The position numbers and the translations under genes were made by a program. Shown here in pieces: positions 32,226 to 42,449 of a DNA stretch of 64,000 nucleotides. Each line of letters opens with the position of its first letter. Within the stretch, counting starts at the first letter, position 1. Location: positions 207,056,298 through 207,120,297 of the forward strand of contig NC_091119.1 of the NCBI RefSeq assembly GCF_040183065.1, written 5' to 3'. The notes under the pieces are model-generated. The model had not been told where the DNA came from. It made no database searches and saw only the letters and a list, made by a program, of their open reading frames with translations. This stretch comes from Periplaneta americana (Eukaryota > Arthropoda > Insecta > Blattodea > Blattidae).

Positions 32226-32376
32226 ATTTGGTATCGTTGAGAGCAAAACGTACTGTATCTTCTTAAAAGGATCCGGTACGTCCTATCTCGTCTGTAACTT
32301 ATTATAAAATACTGAGAACATAACGAAATTTGCTACTGATATTGCTGATACTAAACGCAACAACTACAACAATGGC

Positions 32377-32379
<3 letters not shown>

Positions 32380-32431
<52 letters not shown>
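32380..32431. repeat. (TA)n microsatellite
   Basis: About 25 TA units. Confidence 0.97.
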
Positions 32432-32432
<1 letters not shown>

Positions 32433-34045
32433 AAAGACACTCTTTCAGCTTTCCCAATGACGGGACTGCCTCATTGGACAAAGCATAACAAACATATTGA
32501 GTGAAAACAAAAACAGACCACAAAAGATAAATGAGGGGAACTAACAAAAGGGAAAATTAAGTACAGGAAAGATGATAGCATGCATATAACAGACCTAAAC
32601 ATAGTAAACAAACGGATTAGACATTCGAGGAAAAGTATCCCTTTTTAGGAAACAAAGTACAGATGGTATTTTAAAATGGCAAGTGGTCCTCTGATAGCGG
32701 CAAGGGAAACATCACGAATAGTGCTGAATAAAAAAATCATTTCAACAAATTCTGAGAAAATGCCACACTAATGTGAAATTGTTTTTTTTTTTTTTCTATT
32801 TTCGTTTTTAATATTAGAAAACTATACATTGCTCAGAAAACCTCTACACAAATTTTCATACAAACAGTCCTCATCAATCAGCTGTTTCGGTTGACATTTA
32901 TTTAAAACGTTGCATGCTCTGGGTGGCCTTTTTAATTCTTTTACTCAATTTTCTCCATTTGCATTTTTCTTGCATACTGCGTTACTAAAAATGCTACTCC
33001 TACAAATGTTCTAACATGTGCATGATATTTTTTAAGTCTTCTTAAGGGTGTGCTTAAGGGAACTTGCTAGGATTCCTTAAACCACAAGATTTTTAAAGAA
33101 TGTTGTTTCTTCTAGATATCACAATGTTTTTCCTACTTTTATATTTAACCATAAAAAACAATTTCTTATTAACCTCTGAAAAAGTAAATGTCAAGTTATG
33201 TTGCAAAGAATTTGAAAGGTAGGCTACGTGGAGCAAATTTCAGACAAACATTTTCAAATTTGTAGGACGAGTAGTGATTTTTCAAATTTCAATTTAAAAT
33301 TACAAAAATGTTAATAATTCATGTAATTATGGGCCAAGTGAGATGTAATCCTATACAGAGGCTATTTTATATACAGCATGACATGTGTCAAATCTTTAAA
33401 GATGCATTAACACTCGTTAGAAGAAAATCTAGAATTTTTTTCTTTTTCCGCAAGACAATTCCTTCCCACAGGACTCCGCAAGGTTTCCGCTGGAAGGCAG
33501 ATCTACAACCAGTTTTGACTGTTACTGTGTTAAGAGATCTCTAGCACCAAAAACCCTCCCTTTCATGTCGAACGGAATTTAACATAACCATAGACCCTAT
33601 GAAATTGAGTGTACTGCAGAAGTGCTTGTAAAGGGCTGTTAACAGCCCTACCATCATCATGCTTCTTTGAATCAAGTGAAATAAATGAACCGTGTATATG
33701 ATGGCAGCCTGTTAAACATTACATTTTTATCCGCTTTTAAATTGGCATGCTATTTTTAAAATCAAAGTAAAGTGAGTAAGGTATTTTAACATTTACATTT
33801 TCCTACAAATTGTGAGAATTTGATTATAATATATCTATTACAACAGAATTAAATTATCATTTTGTAGATACTGCATGATGTATTGTAATTAATGTTTGAA
33901 AAATATTACTTTTGAAGTTTTTAGCCGATATTCATCGTTTGCTAATGATTTTGATCCATTAAAGGGGATAGTATTCCGCAGTATTTGAAATAACTTTCCT
34001 GTCATTTCTGGAAAACATTTTTTCTTCCAATTTGTAATTATCTTA
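32432..34045. other. No recognised gene
   Basis: 1.6 kb apparently single-copy. A frame at 33308-33544 has no motif. An 18-bp perfect palindrome is at 33632-33649. Confidence 0.4.
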
Positions 34046-34328
34046 ATAGGAAATATTTATTTATTTTATTTTGTTATTTTACGACGCTGTATCAACATCT
34101 AGGTTATTTAACGTCTGAATGATATCAAGGTGATAATGCTGGTGAAATGAGTCCGGGGTCCATCACCGAAAATTACCCAACATTTGCTTGTATTGGGTTG
34201 AGGGAAACCCCCGGAAAATATCTCAACCAGATAACTTGCCCCGACCAGGATTCGAACCCGGGCCGCCTGGTTTCGCGGCCAGACGCGCTGACCGTTACTC
34301 CACAGGTGTGGACCATATAGGAAATATT
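34046..34328 (-). mobile_element. tRNA-derived SINE, family A, copy 3, with 12-bp TSD
   Basis: Duplication ATAGGAAATATT at 34046-34057 and 34317-34328. Reverse-oriented: 3' hairpin at the left, B box GGGTTCGAATCC and head (GGTCCACACCTG) at the right. All family parts are present. Moderate divergence in the body. Confidence 0.93.
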
Positions 34329-34372
34329 AACTCCCATATAAAATGAAACATAAAAGTGTAGTACTGGTATCC

Positions 34373-34373
<1 letters not shown>

Positions 34374-34441
<68 letters not shown>
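34374..34441. repeat. (AAT)n microsatellite
   Basis: About 22 units. Followed on the right by sequence that reads, in reverse, like a retrotransposon 3' end. Confidence 0.95.
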
Positions 34442-34442
<1 letters not shown>

Positions 34443-34690
34443 TTATTCACCTCTTGTACAAATATTTGAAATTATAATGTATAATTTAGAAATGGCTCAT
34501 TCCCGAAAAAGCCAAAGCTTGTGCTAGGGAGTGTTCTTGGAAAGACAAAAGTATTATTTGGTAAGTTCTTAATTATCATTTTAACTTCCTTAGAGCCAAC
34601 ATGAGGCATGATCGTGTGTAGATGGAGGTTAAAGCTAACAGCAGCACAGATGAGATTCCTAAGATCCTTGCTAGGTGTCAATCGCAGAGA
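34442..34690 (-). mobile_element. Possible LINE 3' end of an unidentified family
   Basis: Reverse strand has an open frame of 69 codons (34681-34472), then GAATAAATTTA directly joined to (TTA)n. The arrangement, with short 3' UTR and triplet tail, is that of the LINEs nearby, but the peptide matches none of them. Confidence 0.4.
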
Positions 34691-34704
34691 CGGGTTACGA
34701 TAGG

Positions 34705-34965
34705 CCTATGTAGATATACAAGAAAAACTGCATTTACAGAATATAGCTGAAGAAACCAGGAAGTATCAAAAGTATTGGCTACAGCATCTGTGAAGAAGTC
34801 CAGACAACAGATTGCCCAAATTTGCTTTCAATTGCAAACCCTGTGGTCAACGACATGTAGGAAGGCCTAGACAACTTTGGATCCAACAGGATCGTGTAGA
34901 ATTTCATGGGAACAGCTTAAAATAACCCTAAATCCAGAATGTCGATAAGAAGAAGAATAATCTAT
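34705..34965 (+). mobile_element. LINE family F-like 3' end, degraded
   Basis: Reads YQKYWLQHL, PKFAFNCKPCGQRHVGRPRQ and LWIQQD with stops, which parallels W..HL.RM...P...L.Y.P.GKR..GRP.KRW in the copies at 19216 and 47641. Ends in GATAAGAAGAAGAATAA, a tail remnant. Confidence 0.65.
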
Positions 34966-35038
34966 ATGTTTCCCAATCTAAGTCTTTGTTCATTATCATC
35001 CATAAATACTTACCTTTAACGCTGTGGAGGGTACACAG

Positions 35039-36007
35039 CAAAGGTCTGCATCGGACGTTTTCGCTCGAGCGCCAAGTAGTTCATAGCATAATCCGATAGG
35101 TAGCGCACATGCATGATGGGTAAAATTGTTGCGAGCGATAAATCCTCGAACGGTATAAGCCGAGCGTTAGACATTCGTTCTTCTTACAGTGATGAACTGT
35201 GTAATAACATCATAGATGTTTATCATTTCAAAACTTTGCAGTGTTTAACTAACCTCTCCATAGTACAACTACAAAACTTGCTTTATAATGTAATATAAAT
35301 GTTGTGGGTAAAGGTTTTTTTTTTTTTCCACACAGGGGTGATTTTGTTTTGCGACATCTGATAGATGTTACTGGATGTAAATGTAATTATTATAAACGGA
35401 GAACACAATCACGATAATGCAAGAACTGTATCAAGTTTTCTAATAATAATAATCTCTAATAAATAATTAGTGTATCAATCTTTGCGTCTGTAACAGTTGT
35501 GCAGCATGATTATTCGTTTTATTATATTTTCTGTGACGTTATCTCTGAACTAATATTGATATTAATCTACTTCTATAACAATAATATTTTGTAAAACGTT
35601 TCTACATTGTCGCAGTATATAGGCGGAACACTATGTATGGACCTATCATATTATATATGTGGTAAATCAAATGTTGAATAATTATTAATTAGCAATAATA
35701 ACTGTATATCGAAGTTTTTCATACTATTTTATTTATAACTTCATGTTCCTGTTTTGGTACGTTCCATTGACTGTTCCATTAACGTTTGTCATAAACGCAG
35801 AAAATAAAGCCTTATTTTTACCGTGTGAGCAAAACATATGTGTATCTTATCTGTCGCCTTCCATACAAAATAAGACATGTCGGTGAGATGACCTTGTACT
35901 GTGCTTCTATTTATTACGAGCGTATCACGACCGATCTTACATCACACTCGAGGGTACGACATTCGACCGAGTTCAAGCGAGCGATTTAACTCCAATGCAG
36001 CACTCTG
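35039..36007. mobile_element. Non-autonomous hAT transposon with 8-bp TSD
   Basis: Exact duplication GTACACAG at 35031-35038 and 36008-36015. Left tip CAAAGGTCTGCATCGGACG, right tip CCAATGCAGCACTCTG; inverted ends match at about three quarters of positions over 30 bp and share TCGCTCG. 8-bp duplications and CA.AG/CT.TG tips define hAT. No transposase frame in 969 bp; the forward frame at 35113-35298 has no hAT motif. Confidence 0.85.
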
Positions 36008-36015
36008 GTACACAG

Positions 36016-36540
36016 TAAAAACAAAGATCGCTTTGGCCTGCGGGTTGCATATTGCCCACCTCGGCAGTGAGAAAAAAAAATCAGTATTATTTTGAAAGAC
36101 ATAACAAGAAGAAAACGCTGGAAATGACGTTGAGAAGCGCAGTACACGTTTAGCGCTGTGAACAAAGTAGTTTATAAAAGACGGCTGAACTGCTCTCTCC
36201 CGGCTCTCTCCCGGCGGTTCCGGAAAACATGCTGAATATTTTATTCGTTCGTTACCGGCCGAGTTCATGCAGAATTCGTTGGAGCGAAAGAGAAGACGTG
36301 AGAAGTCTCGTCTTTCCGTTGTGTGGGCGAAGAAAACAACTCGGAAATTGAAAAACGTTTCGGATTTCCAAGTTTGATAGCCTAGTGTCAAGTCTTGCTT
36401 CCGCTGCAGAGATGGAAACGACTTCAACTGCTTAAATATCTTCTCATCCTGCTGAATTTTACATTGGCCTCGCTTGAACAACACCGCGTGGTCGGCACAC
36501 CGCAGTTGTCAGATCTGCAGTGTTGTTACGAATTAAACTG
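36016..36540 (+). promoter_or_regulatory. GC-rich unique segment with a TATA-box candidate
   Basis: TATAAAAG at 36173-36180 is followed at about 30 bp by pyrimidine-rich CTCTCTCCCGG repeats and a CG-rich stretch, arranged like a core promoter reading rightward. A 180-codon reverse frame (36484-35942) overlaps it and runs into the hAT element, so it is not a gene. No recognisable exon follows within 500 bp. Weak call. Confidence 0.25.
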
Positions 36541-36676
36541 CAGGCTATAGGCTTAAGAAAGTGACAGAGAAAATTTAAATCGGGTTAATGGCAAATAGGA
36601 TCGTGGTAAACGGAAGTTATACAAGGTTAGTAAAAAGGAGACATTTTCAATGTCGTATAAAACAAAAATTATGCGT

Positions 36677-36960
36677 GATGTCGACATGCATTTTGCGCTG
36701 TTAGATTGAAGAACTGTAGAAGTTTCGACAAGACGCACTGTTGGTATTACTGCGCTGATTGTTACGCTGGCGCAAGCATAATAGCTGAGATGGCTATCTT
36801 TGATATCGACAGGCATTTTGCCCTGTTAGATTGAACTGTAGAAGTTTCGACAAGACACACTGTTGGTATTACTGCGCTGATTGTTGCGCTGGCGCAAGCA
36901 TTATAGCTAAGATGGCTATCTCTGATATCGACAAGAATTTTGCGCTGTTAGTTTGAGGAA
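36677..36960 (+). repeat. Tandem repeat, 2.2 units of about 126 bp
   Basis: Phase marks ATTTTGCGCTGTTAG-like at about 36690, 36815 and 36940. Each unit has AAGTTTCGACAAGAC, GGTATTACTGCGCTG and GCGCTGGCGCAAGCAT. The third unit is partial. Confidence 0.88.
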
Positions 36961-36969
36961 CTGCCTTCA

Positions 36970-37428
36970 CTGCATAGGGAAGGGGGAACTCCATCTTCCA
37001 ACAGGATGACTGGCACCAGAGTGTTGTAAATTATCTGGACGAAACACTTCCATAACGCTGGATTGGCCGTGCAATAGACAACCCCACAGTTGCCACCAAG
37101 GAGCCCCGATCTCACACCGTGCGACTTTTTTCTTTGGGGATTTGTGAAACACGATGTTTACTTCCCCTAATGATTGAGAAGAGTTGAAACAGCGCATCAC
37201 GATTGCTCTGGCTAGTGTCGATGCAGATATGTTACACCGGGTTTGGAATGAACCAGACTATCGCCTTGATGTGTGCCGTGTGACACAAGGAGCATATATT
37301 GAACATTTGTGAGTTCCCAAAGTAAACTTGAATTACTTCATAAAACAGTGTAAATTGACTCCCGATAACTTTAGTAGTTTTGTATTTATAAGATTTTAAG
37401 TGTGTATGTTTCTTATGTACTAACCCTG
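36970..37428 (+). mobile_element. IS630/Tc1-mariner-type DNA transposon, right end
   Basis: Transposase C-terminal remnant (36980-37312), about 110 bp of 3' flank and the tip ACTAACCCTG at 37419-37428 before TA. The tip is the inverse of CAGGGTTAGT, the tip of the element at 27565. 5' truncated near 36970. Confidence 0.85.
36980..37312 (+). pseudogene. Mariner/IS630-like transposase, C-terminal fragment
   Basis: Pieces in two frames: IFQQDDWHQSVVNYLDETLP then stop; PRSPDLTPCDFFLWGFVKHD then VYFP and stop; EELKQRITIALASVDADML, HRVWNEPDYRLDVCRVTQGA and YIEHL, stop 37310-37312. FQQD holds the second catalytic Asp region, and PDLTPCDFFLWG holds the third acidic residue of the DDE/D fold. The VCR.T.GAYIEHL end is typical of a large insect transposase family often mislabelled as SETMAR-like. 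At least three disabling changes. Known from memory of the family. Confidence 0.85.
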
Positions 37429-37430
37429 TA

Positions 37431-38253
37431 TTTTGACATTTAAGATGTGCTATACAGAGAATTTAAAAATTCCGTTTTGGGTTGTTAGGAAAATAGACAT
37501 GATTTTTCTATTTTTTCAGGAAGAAAGTGTGAATTTTATCATACCGTCTACTTGACATTGTACTGCAATGTCTCCTGAATTTCATTTGTCATTTTTATTT
37601 AACGAAACTCTCTCAACTGCGCATTCATATAGCATCGGCTGCATTAATAACAGCGGGATTAGTCCGATGACTGCCATTGTACAATGCTCGGCATATACAA
37701 CTTGCCAGCATTGTGACCGCTCACAGCGCGCGTGTTTACTGGGAACATCCGACCGTTCTCCCGGACGGAAAGAAAACGAATCTGCGGTGAATGACGGTGA
37801 TTTTGTCCTGTAGTCCCGTTCAAATAATACGAAAGTATGACGTAATAAGAAAATGTTATGTCGATCTTACCTTTCATCAAAGCATACGTTTAAAATGATG
37901 TCCACTTTTCAGGATGCAAGAATCACGTCGTAGATACTGACAGAATAATTTCGTTAGGAGAATGTTTAACTGATAGCAGTGATGCATCAGATGACTTGTC
38001 AATCAGTGCGACAACGGTTCAGATTAATGGAGGGAAACTCCGACTGCCTCCAGCGCAGCGGTAAGGTTTAGTAACCTCCTACAGCGGAGTTTTGGCAGTT
38101 GTTAACCTACAGTAGATATGCCTTGTTTTTATACGTCGTTATTTTTCCTGTAATTACTAACGGATTAAACTCATTTCAAGTCAATAAAAGACATTCATTA
38201 TTTTATCATCAACTATACTGTCTCGTAAACTACGGGCCTGTTACATCTTCGCA

Positions 38254-38255
<2 letters not shown>
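37431..38255. other. No recognised gene
   Basis: GC-moderate from 37600 to 38100 with short frames on both strands (37568-37813, 37659-37880). No motif. Confidence 0.4.

Positions 38256-38310
<55 letters not shown>
38256..38310. repeat. (ATT)n microsatellite
   Basis: About 18 units; the SINE at 38311-38585 separates it from a second array at 38586-38638. Confidence 0.95.
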
Positions 38311-38585
38311 AAGGTAAAGGTATCCCCGTAACATGCCATGAAGGCACTTGGGGGGCATAGAGGTAGAGCCCCATGCTTTCCATGACCTCGGCACTAGAAT
38401 GAGGTGGTGTGGTCGGCACCACGCTCTGACCGCCTTTTACCCCCGGGAAAGACCCGGTACTCAATTTTATAGGAGGCTGAGTGAACCTCGGGGTCGTTCT
38501 GAAAGTTTGGCAACGAGAAAAAATCCTGTCACCACCTGGGATCGAACCCCGGACCTTCCAGTCCGTAGCCAGCTGCTCTACCAAC
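38311..38585 (-). mobile_element. tRNA-derived SINE, family C
   Basis: On the reverse strand: AGTTGGTAGAGCAGCTGG (A box), GGTCCGGGGTTCGATCCC (B box), then a body with GAACGACCCCGAGG, GGTACCGGGTC-type sequence and a 3' end near TTACCTTTACCTTT. The first about 10 nt of the tRNA head are missing at the (ATT)n junction. It appears to have inserted into a triplet array. Confidence 0.85.
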
Positions 38586-38590
38586 TATTA

Positions 38591-38638
<48 letters not shown>
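38586..38638. repeat. (ATT)n microsatellite
   Basis: About 17 units at the 5' truncation of the following LINE. Confidence 0.95.
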
Positions 38639-38639
<1 letters not shown>

Positions 38640-38894
38640 ACATTAAATCCACAGGTTTGCGATGGGCAGGGCATGTAGCACGTATGGGCGAATCCAGGAA
38701 TGCATATAGAGACAGGAGGGAAAAAGACCTTTGGGGAGGCCGAGACGTAGATGGGAGGATAATATTAAAATGGATTTGAGGGACGTGGGATATGATGATA
38801 GGGACTGGATTAATCTTGCACAGGATAGGGACCGATGGCGGGCTTATGTGAGAGCGGCAATGAACCTTCGGGTTCCTTAAAAGCCATTTGTAAG

Positions 38895-38896
<2 letters not shown>
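38639..38896 (+). mobile_element. RTE-like LINE, 3' end
   Basis: Encodes [24 protein letters not shown] with a 20-odd-bp deletion, [14 protein letters not shown] in shifted frame, then DLRDVGYDDRDWINLAQDRD and NLRVP with the GCCATTTGTAAGTAAGTA tail. The tail passes straight into (TTA)n at 38897-38948. Confidence 0.9.
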
Positions 38897-38949
<53 letters not shown>

Positions 38950-39262
38950 AAATAGGCCTAATAAGCTGCAGCGTGTGCACAATACGAGTGTCAGATTCAT
39001 CAGCAATGCTCACAAATTTGACCACATTACACCCTCGTTCAAATCTTTATCCTGGCTGCAACTTAGTAACCGTAGAACAATTCATTCGCTGTCTCTTCTG
39101 TTTCGAGTTCTCCACACTTCTATTCCAAATTATCTTCGTTCCCGGTTTAACTACTTATCCTCCAATCACAATCTAAACACCAGGTCACAGGAGAGCCAAA
39201 TCCTAGCATACGATGAAAGAGTAATGGAACGGAGAAAAATTCTAACCGGCGTCGGAGTTGTA

Positions 39263-39333
39263 TCCGGTGTGGCTTAGTGGATAAAAAACCAGCACGTAGA
39301 GCTGAAAACCCGGGTTCAAATCCCGGCGCCGGA
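39263..39333 (+). other. tRNA-like module 1
   Basis: Acceptor TCCGGTG/CGCCGGA pairs over 7 bp with one G-U. T arm CCGGG-TTCAAAT-CCCGG is canonical. D arm is damaged (ATAAAAAACC). Anticodon arm shows loop ACGTAGA with C33. Confidence 0.6.
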
Positions 39334-39644
39334 GAGAATTATTCTCCGTTCCATTACTCTTTCATCGTATGATGACGCAGAATATCTGCATGGAAATATC
39401 ATATGTACTGCGGTACATTAAAACAATATATATGATATGCGTAAATCACTTCGTGATTTAAGACGGCGCTTATTCCGTCGGATCCCGGCCAACTAGTGAC
39501 TCATATCGAGTGCACCTCAGCACATGTGTGGATTTTGGTCCTGCGTTCATAGACATCTATGACGTAGTGCAGAGGGCGGCCACTAGAGGGAACCCAAGAG
39601 TTGGAGCTTAATCTGAGACGATTCTAACCGGCGTCGGAGTTGTA

Positions 39645-39715
39645 TCCGGTGTGGCTTAGTGGATAAAGCATCAGCACGTAGAGCTGAAAACCCGGGTTCA
39701 AATCCCGGCGCCGGA
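39645..39715 (+). other. tRNA-like module 2, full cloverleaf
   Basis: Acceptor 7 bp, D stem GCTT/AAGC, anticodon stem TCAGC/GCTGA with loop ACGTAGA, T arm CCGGG/CCCGG with loop TTCAAAT. Nominal anticodon GUA (Tyr), but position 33 is C, not U, and the body does not resemble a tyrosine tRNA. A and B boxes intact. Best read as the Pol III head of a SINE. Confidence 0.65.
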
Positions 39716-40058
39716 GATAATTTTTCTCCGTTCCATTACTCTTTCATCGTATGATGACGCAGAATATCTGCATGGAAATATCATATGTACTTCGGTACAT
39801 TAAAACAATATATACAAATCCTAGCAATTCCTGCCCATAGAACATCCCACTATTCATCCTCTTTTACTGTCTCTGTCCCCCGTGAATGGAATTCTCTACC
39901 TCAGAAGATTAGGGGCTGCCAGACAATAACCACTTTCAAGAAAAGGCTAAACGATTTCTTACGGGCGCAGTCAAATTGAAGTTATAATTGTGATCTAGTT
40001 TAATAATTTAATTTAATTTAGGTATGACTATCATTACTATTACTGTTATTATTAGCCT

Positions 40059-40089
<31 letters not shown>

Positions 40090-40349
40090 TTATTATTATT
40101 TTTATTATTATTATTATTACACAATTATTTTATAGGTGTTGTGAAGATGAAAAGAATTGTCATTGTATTATATTAATGATGTATTATATTGTCTTGTATT
40201 GTAGTATTGTATTGCTTTGAATTGTATTGTATTGATTATGTTATATTCATAGCATTGTAGTAATTTTCTATCATACTGGTTGAGTGGAAGAGAAGGCCGA
40301 ATGGCCTTAACTCTGCCAGTTAAAATAAACCATCATTATTATTATTATA

Positions 40350-41021
40350 CCAAAATATAAAAAGGGGGGATATGGAAACTACTAGAAATAAATTAAAGTT
40401 CAGCGCATATGTATATATGTGCATGACAGGTTTATCGGTGTGCAATTTGTCGCTGTTTTCAGGGTAATATTAATTCTGCAGAAAAGCTAACAGAAACCAC
40501 AATACAATAATTGTAACATTTTATTCATTGCGTTTGCAACATTATGCAGCGTGTCTTCATTCACAGCCAGCAAGCCCGGCTAGTGTATCAGTATTCTAGG
40601 ACAGCAATCAGTTTGATGGATGAGCTTGTTCACTGGAAGATGGATAACCTTTTAACACTGAGCTATATGACAGAATTAACATGGCTAACAAGTGATATCG
40701 AATTCTTCCTTCAGTCTGATACAAACTCTAAACTTGACGGTCATGTTTCAATCAGCACGGGCGTCTCTTAGGCTACTGTAATATACTACAATGCCAATGT
40801 TTGCTAACTATATATACAGTATTAACTTGCATAACATGCGCAATTTCCTCGCCCCTAATTTTTTTAATAAAAATCGAGGAAGCGTACTTTATGCGAGGAG
40901 AAAATTTGGGGAGAAAAGTCAGACCTACCAGACATTATACACCATAATCTCAGCTAGTTTCGAAATTCGAGTAATGTTTAAGATGATCGATAGTGAGACT
41001 TCCAAACCTCCGTTTATATAT
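40350..41021. other. No recognised gene
   Basis: A forward frame of 75 codons (40544-40771) has ordinary composition but no known domain. No repeat match. Confidence 0.35.
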
Positions 41022-41160
41022 ACAGGATGATTCAGCAGGAATAGTAAATATTTTCGGGTGGTAATATGGACTATTCTGAATAAAAATGTCCATATAAACA
41101 TGTGTCTAATTTTCAATGGGTGTGACCATACAGCTGTTTGAATGTTACGCGTAACAAGCC
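41022..41160 (+). mobile_element. Left end of a Tc1/IS630-like transposon, fragment
   Basis: TACAGGATGATTCAGCAGGA at 41022 is a typical TA-CAGG tip, followed by about 130 bp of non-coding subterminal sequence. A Harbinger-like MITE follows at 41164. The right end is not found, so this is a truncated element. Confidence 0.5.
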
Positions 41161-41163
41161 TTA

Positions 41164-41550
41164 AGACCTATTCACAATGAAAATTAAACATAACCGTAAC
41201 ATAAACACAGAAGTTTGCGCCCAGGCTACCAAATGGGATCATTCACAATGATTCACATAAGCATTGACATAAACATTACCGTAAGACGTTAACATGAAAG
41301 TTTGCAAACTCCAAACTTTCATGCTTATGCTTACGTGATTTGCAAACAGAACACAATCGTGGAGCGCTGAAGTATGCGACAGAATATGAGGAAATGGCGT
41401 CGTCGTTATGTTTCCATGGTTACCAAGTATGTTTGCTGTTATGTTTATGTCCCCATCGTAAATGATGGTATAACTTCTTGATTTTACCGTAACGTTTACA
41501 TTCTTAAGTTAACGCTTACGTTATATTTAATTTTCATTGTGAATGAGCCT
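41164..41550. mobile_element. PIF/Harbinger-like MITE, 387 bp, TTA target
   Basis: TTA on both sides (41161-41163, 41551-41553). TIRs of about 30 bp: left AGACCTATTCACAATGAAAA, right inverse of AGGCTCATTCACAATGAAAA. The interior has further ATTCACAATGA copies and no ORF. Three-base TTA duplication with these tips fits Harbinger. Confidence 0.87.
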
Positions 41551-41807
41551 TTACAAATGATATGAAGGAAAGACGAATTACTGCCTGCTATTGACTATAC
41601 ACAAAGGAATAGTCTTCTGAGGTCGTCTGAAGCCAGTACTGTTCACAGTGGGTGTAGAGAAACCCTGTTTGTAGTTTCCTTAACCACAAGGATGGGACAG
41701 TTTGTAAAACAAGAGAACGGGCTTTGACATAGCGCAACCATATGCTCTCTTCTTTTATAAATTGCCAAAGCCTGCTAATTTCTAAACATGGTTCACTTAT
41801 TAAGAGG

Positions 41808-42072
41808 AGATGTAAGGTGAAAATGGTGAAAAAAAAATATTTTTAATTTAATTTTTATTTTTCTCTCTTATTACTTAAATATTTAGGTTGTTAAAATTTT
41901 ATTTCGAAATTCCATGAGGAAGTTCTCCACTTAATTTTATTGGATGTAAGGTGAGTAAGATGAAAATGGTGAAAAAATTTAATTTAATTTTTTTCTTTTG
42001 TGTTTAAATATTTACGTTGTTAAAATTTTATTTCTAAATTCCATCAGGAGTGCTTCAGATAATTTTATTAAA
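41808..42072 (+). repeat. Tandem duplication, two units of about 130 bp
   Basis: Two AT-rich units both containing GATGTAAGGTGA, GAAAATGGTGAAAAA, GTTGTTAAAATTTTATTTC and AAATTCCAT. Diverged by small indels. Confidence 0.8.
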
Positions 42073-42449
42073 TACCATGGTACCACACCACTTTTCTTTA
42101 TAGTCCAATCCTAAACTTTACTGCCCATTTTCCGAAAGTTACAATTTTCAGCAAATTAAGGATCACTTCCTCGAAAATTTTAGATAAAGTAATGAAATTT
42201 TGTACACCTATTATTGAATGATATAAATTGACATTGTTTTTCATTTGACAATTTAAAGTACTTTACTTAAATTAAGTAGTGATATTTTAAACATTTTTAA
42301 TAATAACATTTTAAAATGTATATAAAAACATAAATTTTAAAATTCTATTTACAGGGATTTATTGGATATAACATAGGGCAAGTTAGTGCAAAATTTTAGA
42401 TCCATATCTCTAACAGTACCTCTGATTGAGGTTCTGGCTGATATGTACA
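42073..42449. other. No recognised feature; AT-rich
   Basis: AT-rich spacer, nothing identifiable. Confidence 0.4.

Larger units (their letters stand above)
39197..39826 (+). mobile_element. Composite tRNA-like (SINE) insertion with 12-bp TSD
   Basis: Duplication CAAATCCTAGCA at 39197-39208 and 39815-39826 encloses 606 bp: a 33-bp arm (39209-39241), tRNA-like module 1 (39263-39333), the inverse arm (39337-39369, one mismatch), a 61-bp tail ending AATATAT (39370-39430), a 185-bp core (39431-39615), tRNA-like module 2 (39645-39715), a second copy of the arm and tail (39716-39814). A single-module copy is at 63523-63705. It entered as one unit, since only one duplication pair exists. Confidence 0.88.
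38949..40349 (+). mobile_element. LINE family B, RT C-terminus to 3' end, split by a tRNA-like insertion
   Basis: Left part: LQRVHNTSVRFISNAHKFDH, ITPSFKSLSWLQLSNRRTIH and SLLFRVLHTSIPNYL up to 39208. Right part resumes at 39815: ILAIPAHRTSHYSSSFTVSV, PREWNSLPQKIRGCQTITTF, KKRLNDFL, stop near 39979. 3' UTR with interrupted (ATT)n at 40040-40120 and TGTATTGTATTG runs, 3' signature CTGGTTGAGTGGAAGAGAAG at 40278, tail from 40322. The frame is open on both sides of the insertion, so the LINE was intact in this region when interrupted. Confidence 0.92.

Noticed and set aside
35942-36484. 180-codon reverse open frame, one of the longest in the window
   Set aside because: It runs across the right end of the hAT element and its target duplication, and shows no domain. 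A real gene would not span the insertion boundary unbroken by selection.
40544-40771. 75-codon frame with MDELVHWKMDNLL as a gene
   Set aside because: Ordinary composition but no family recognised and no supporting exon.
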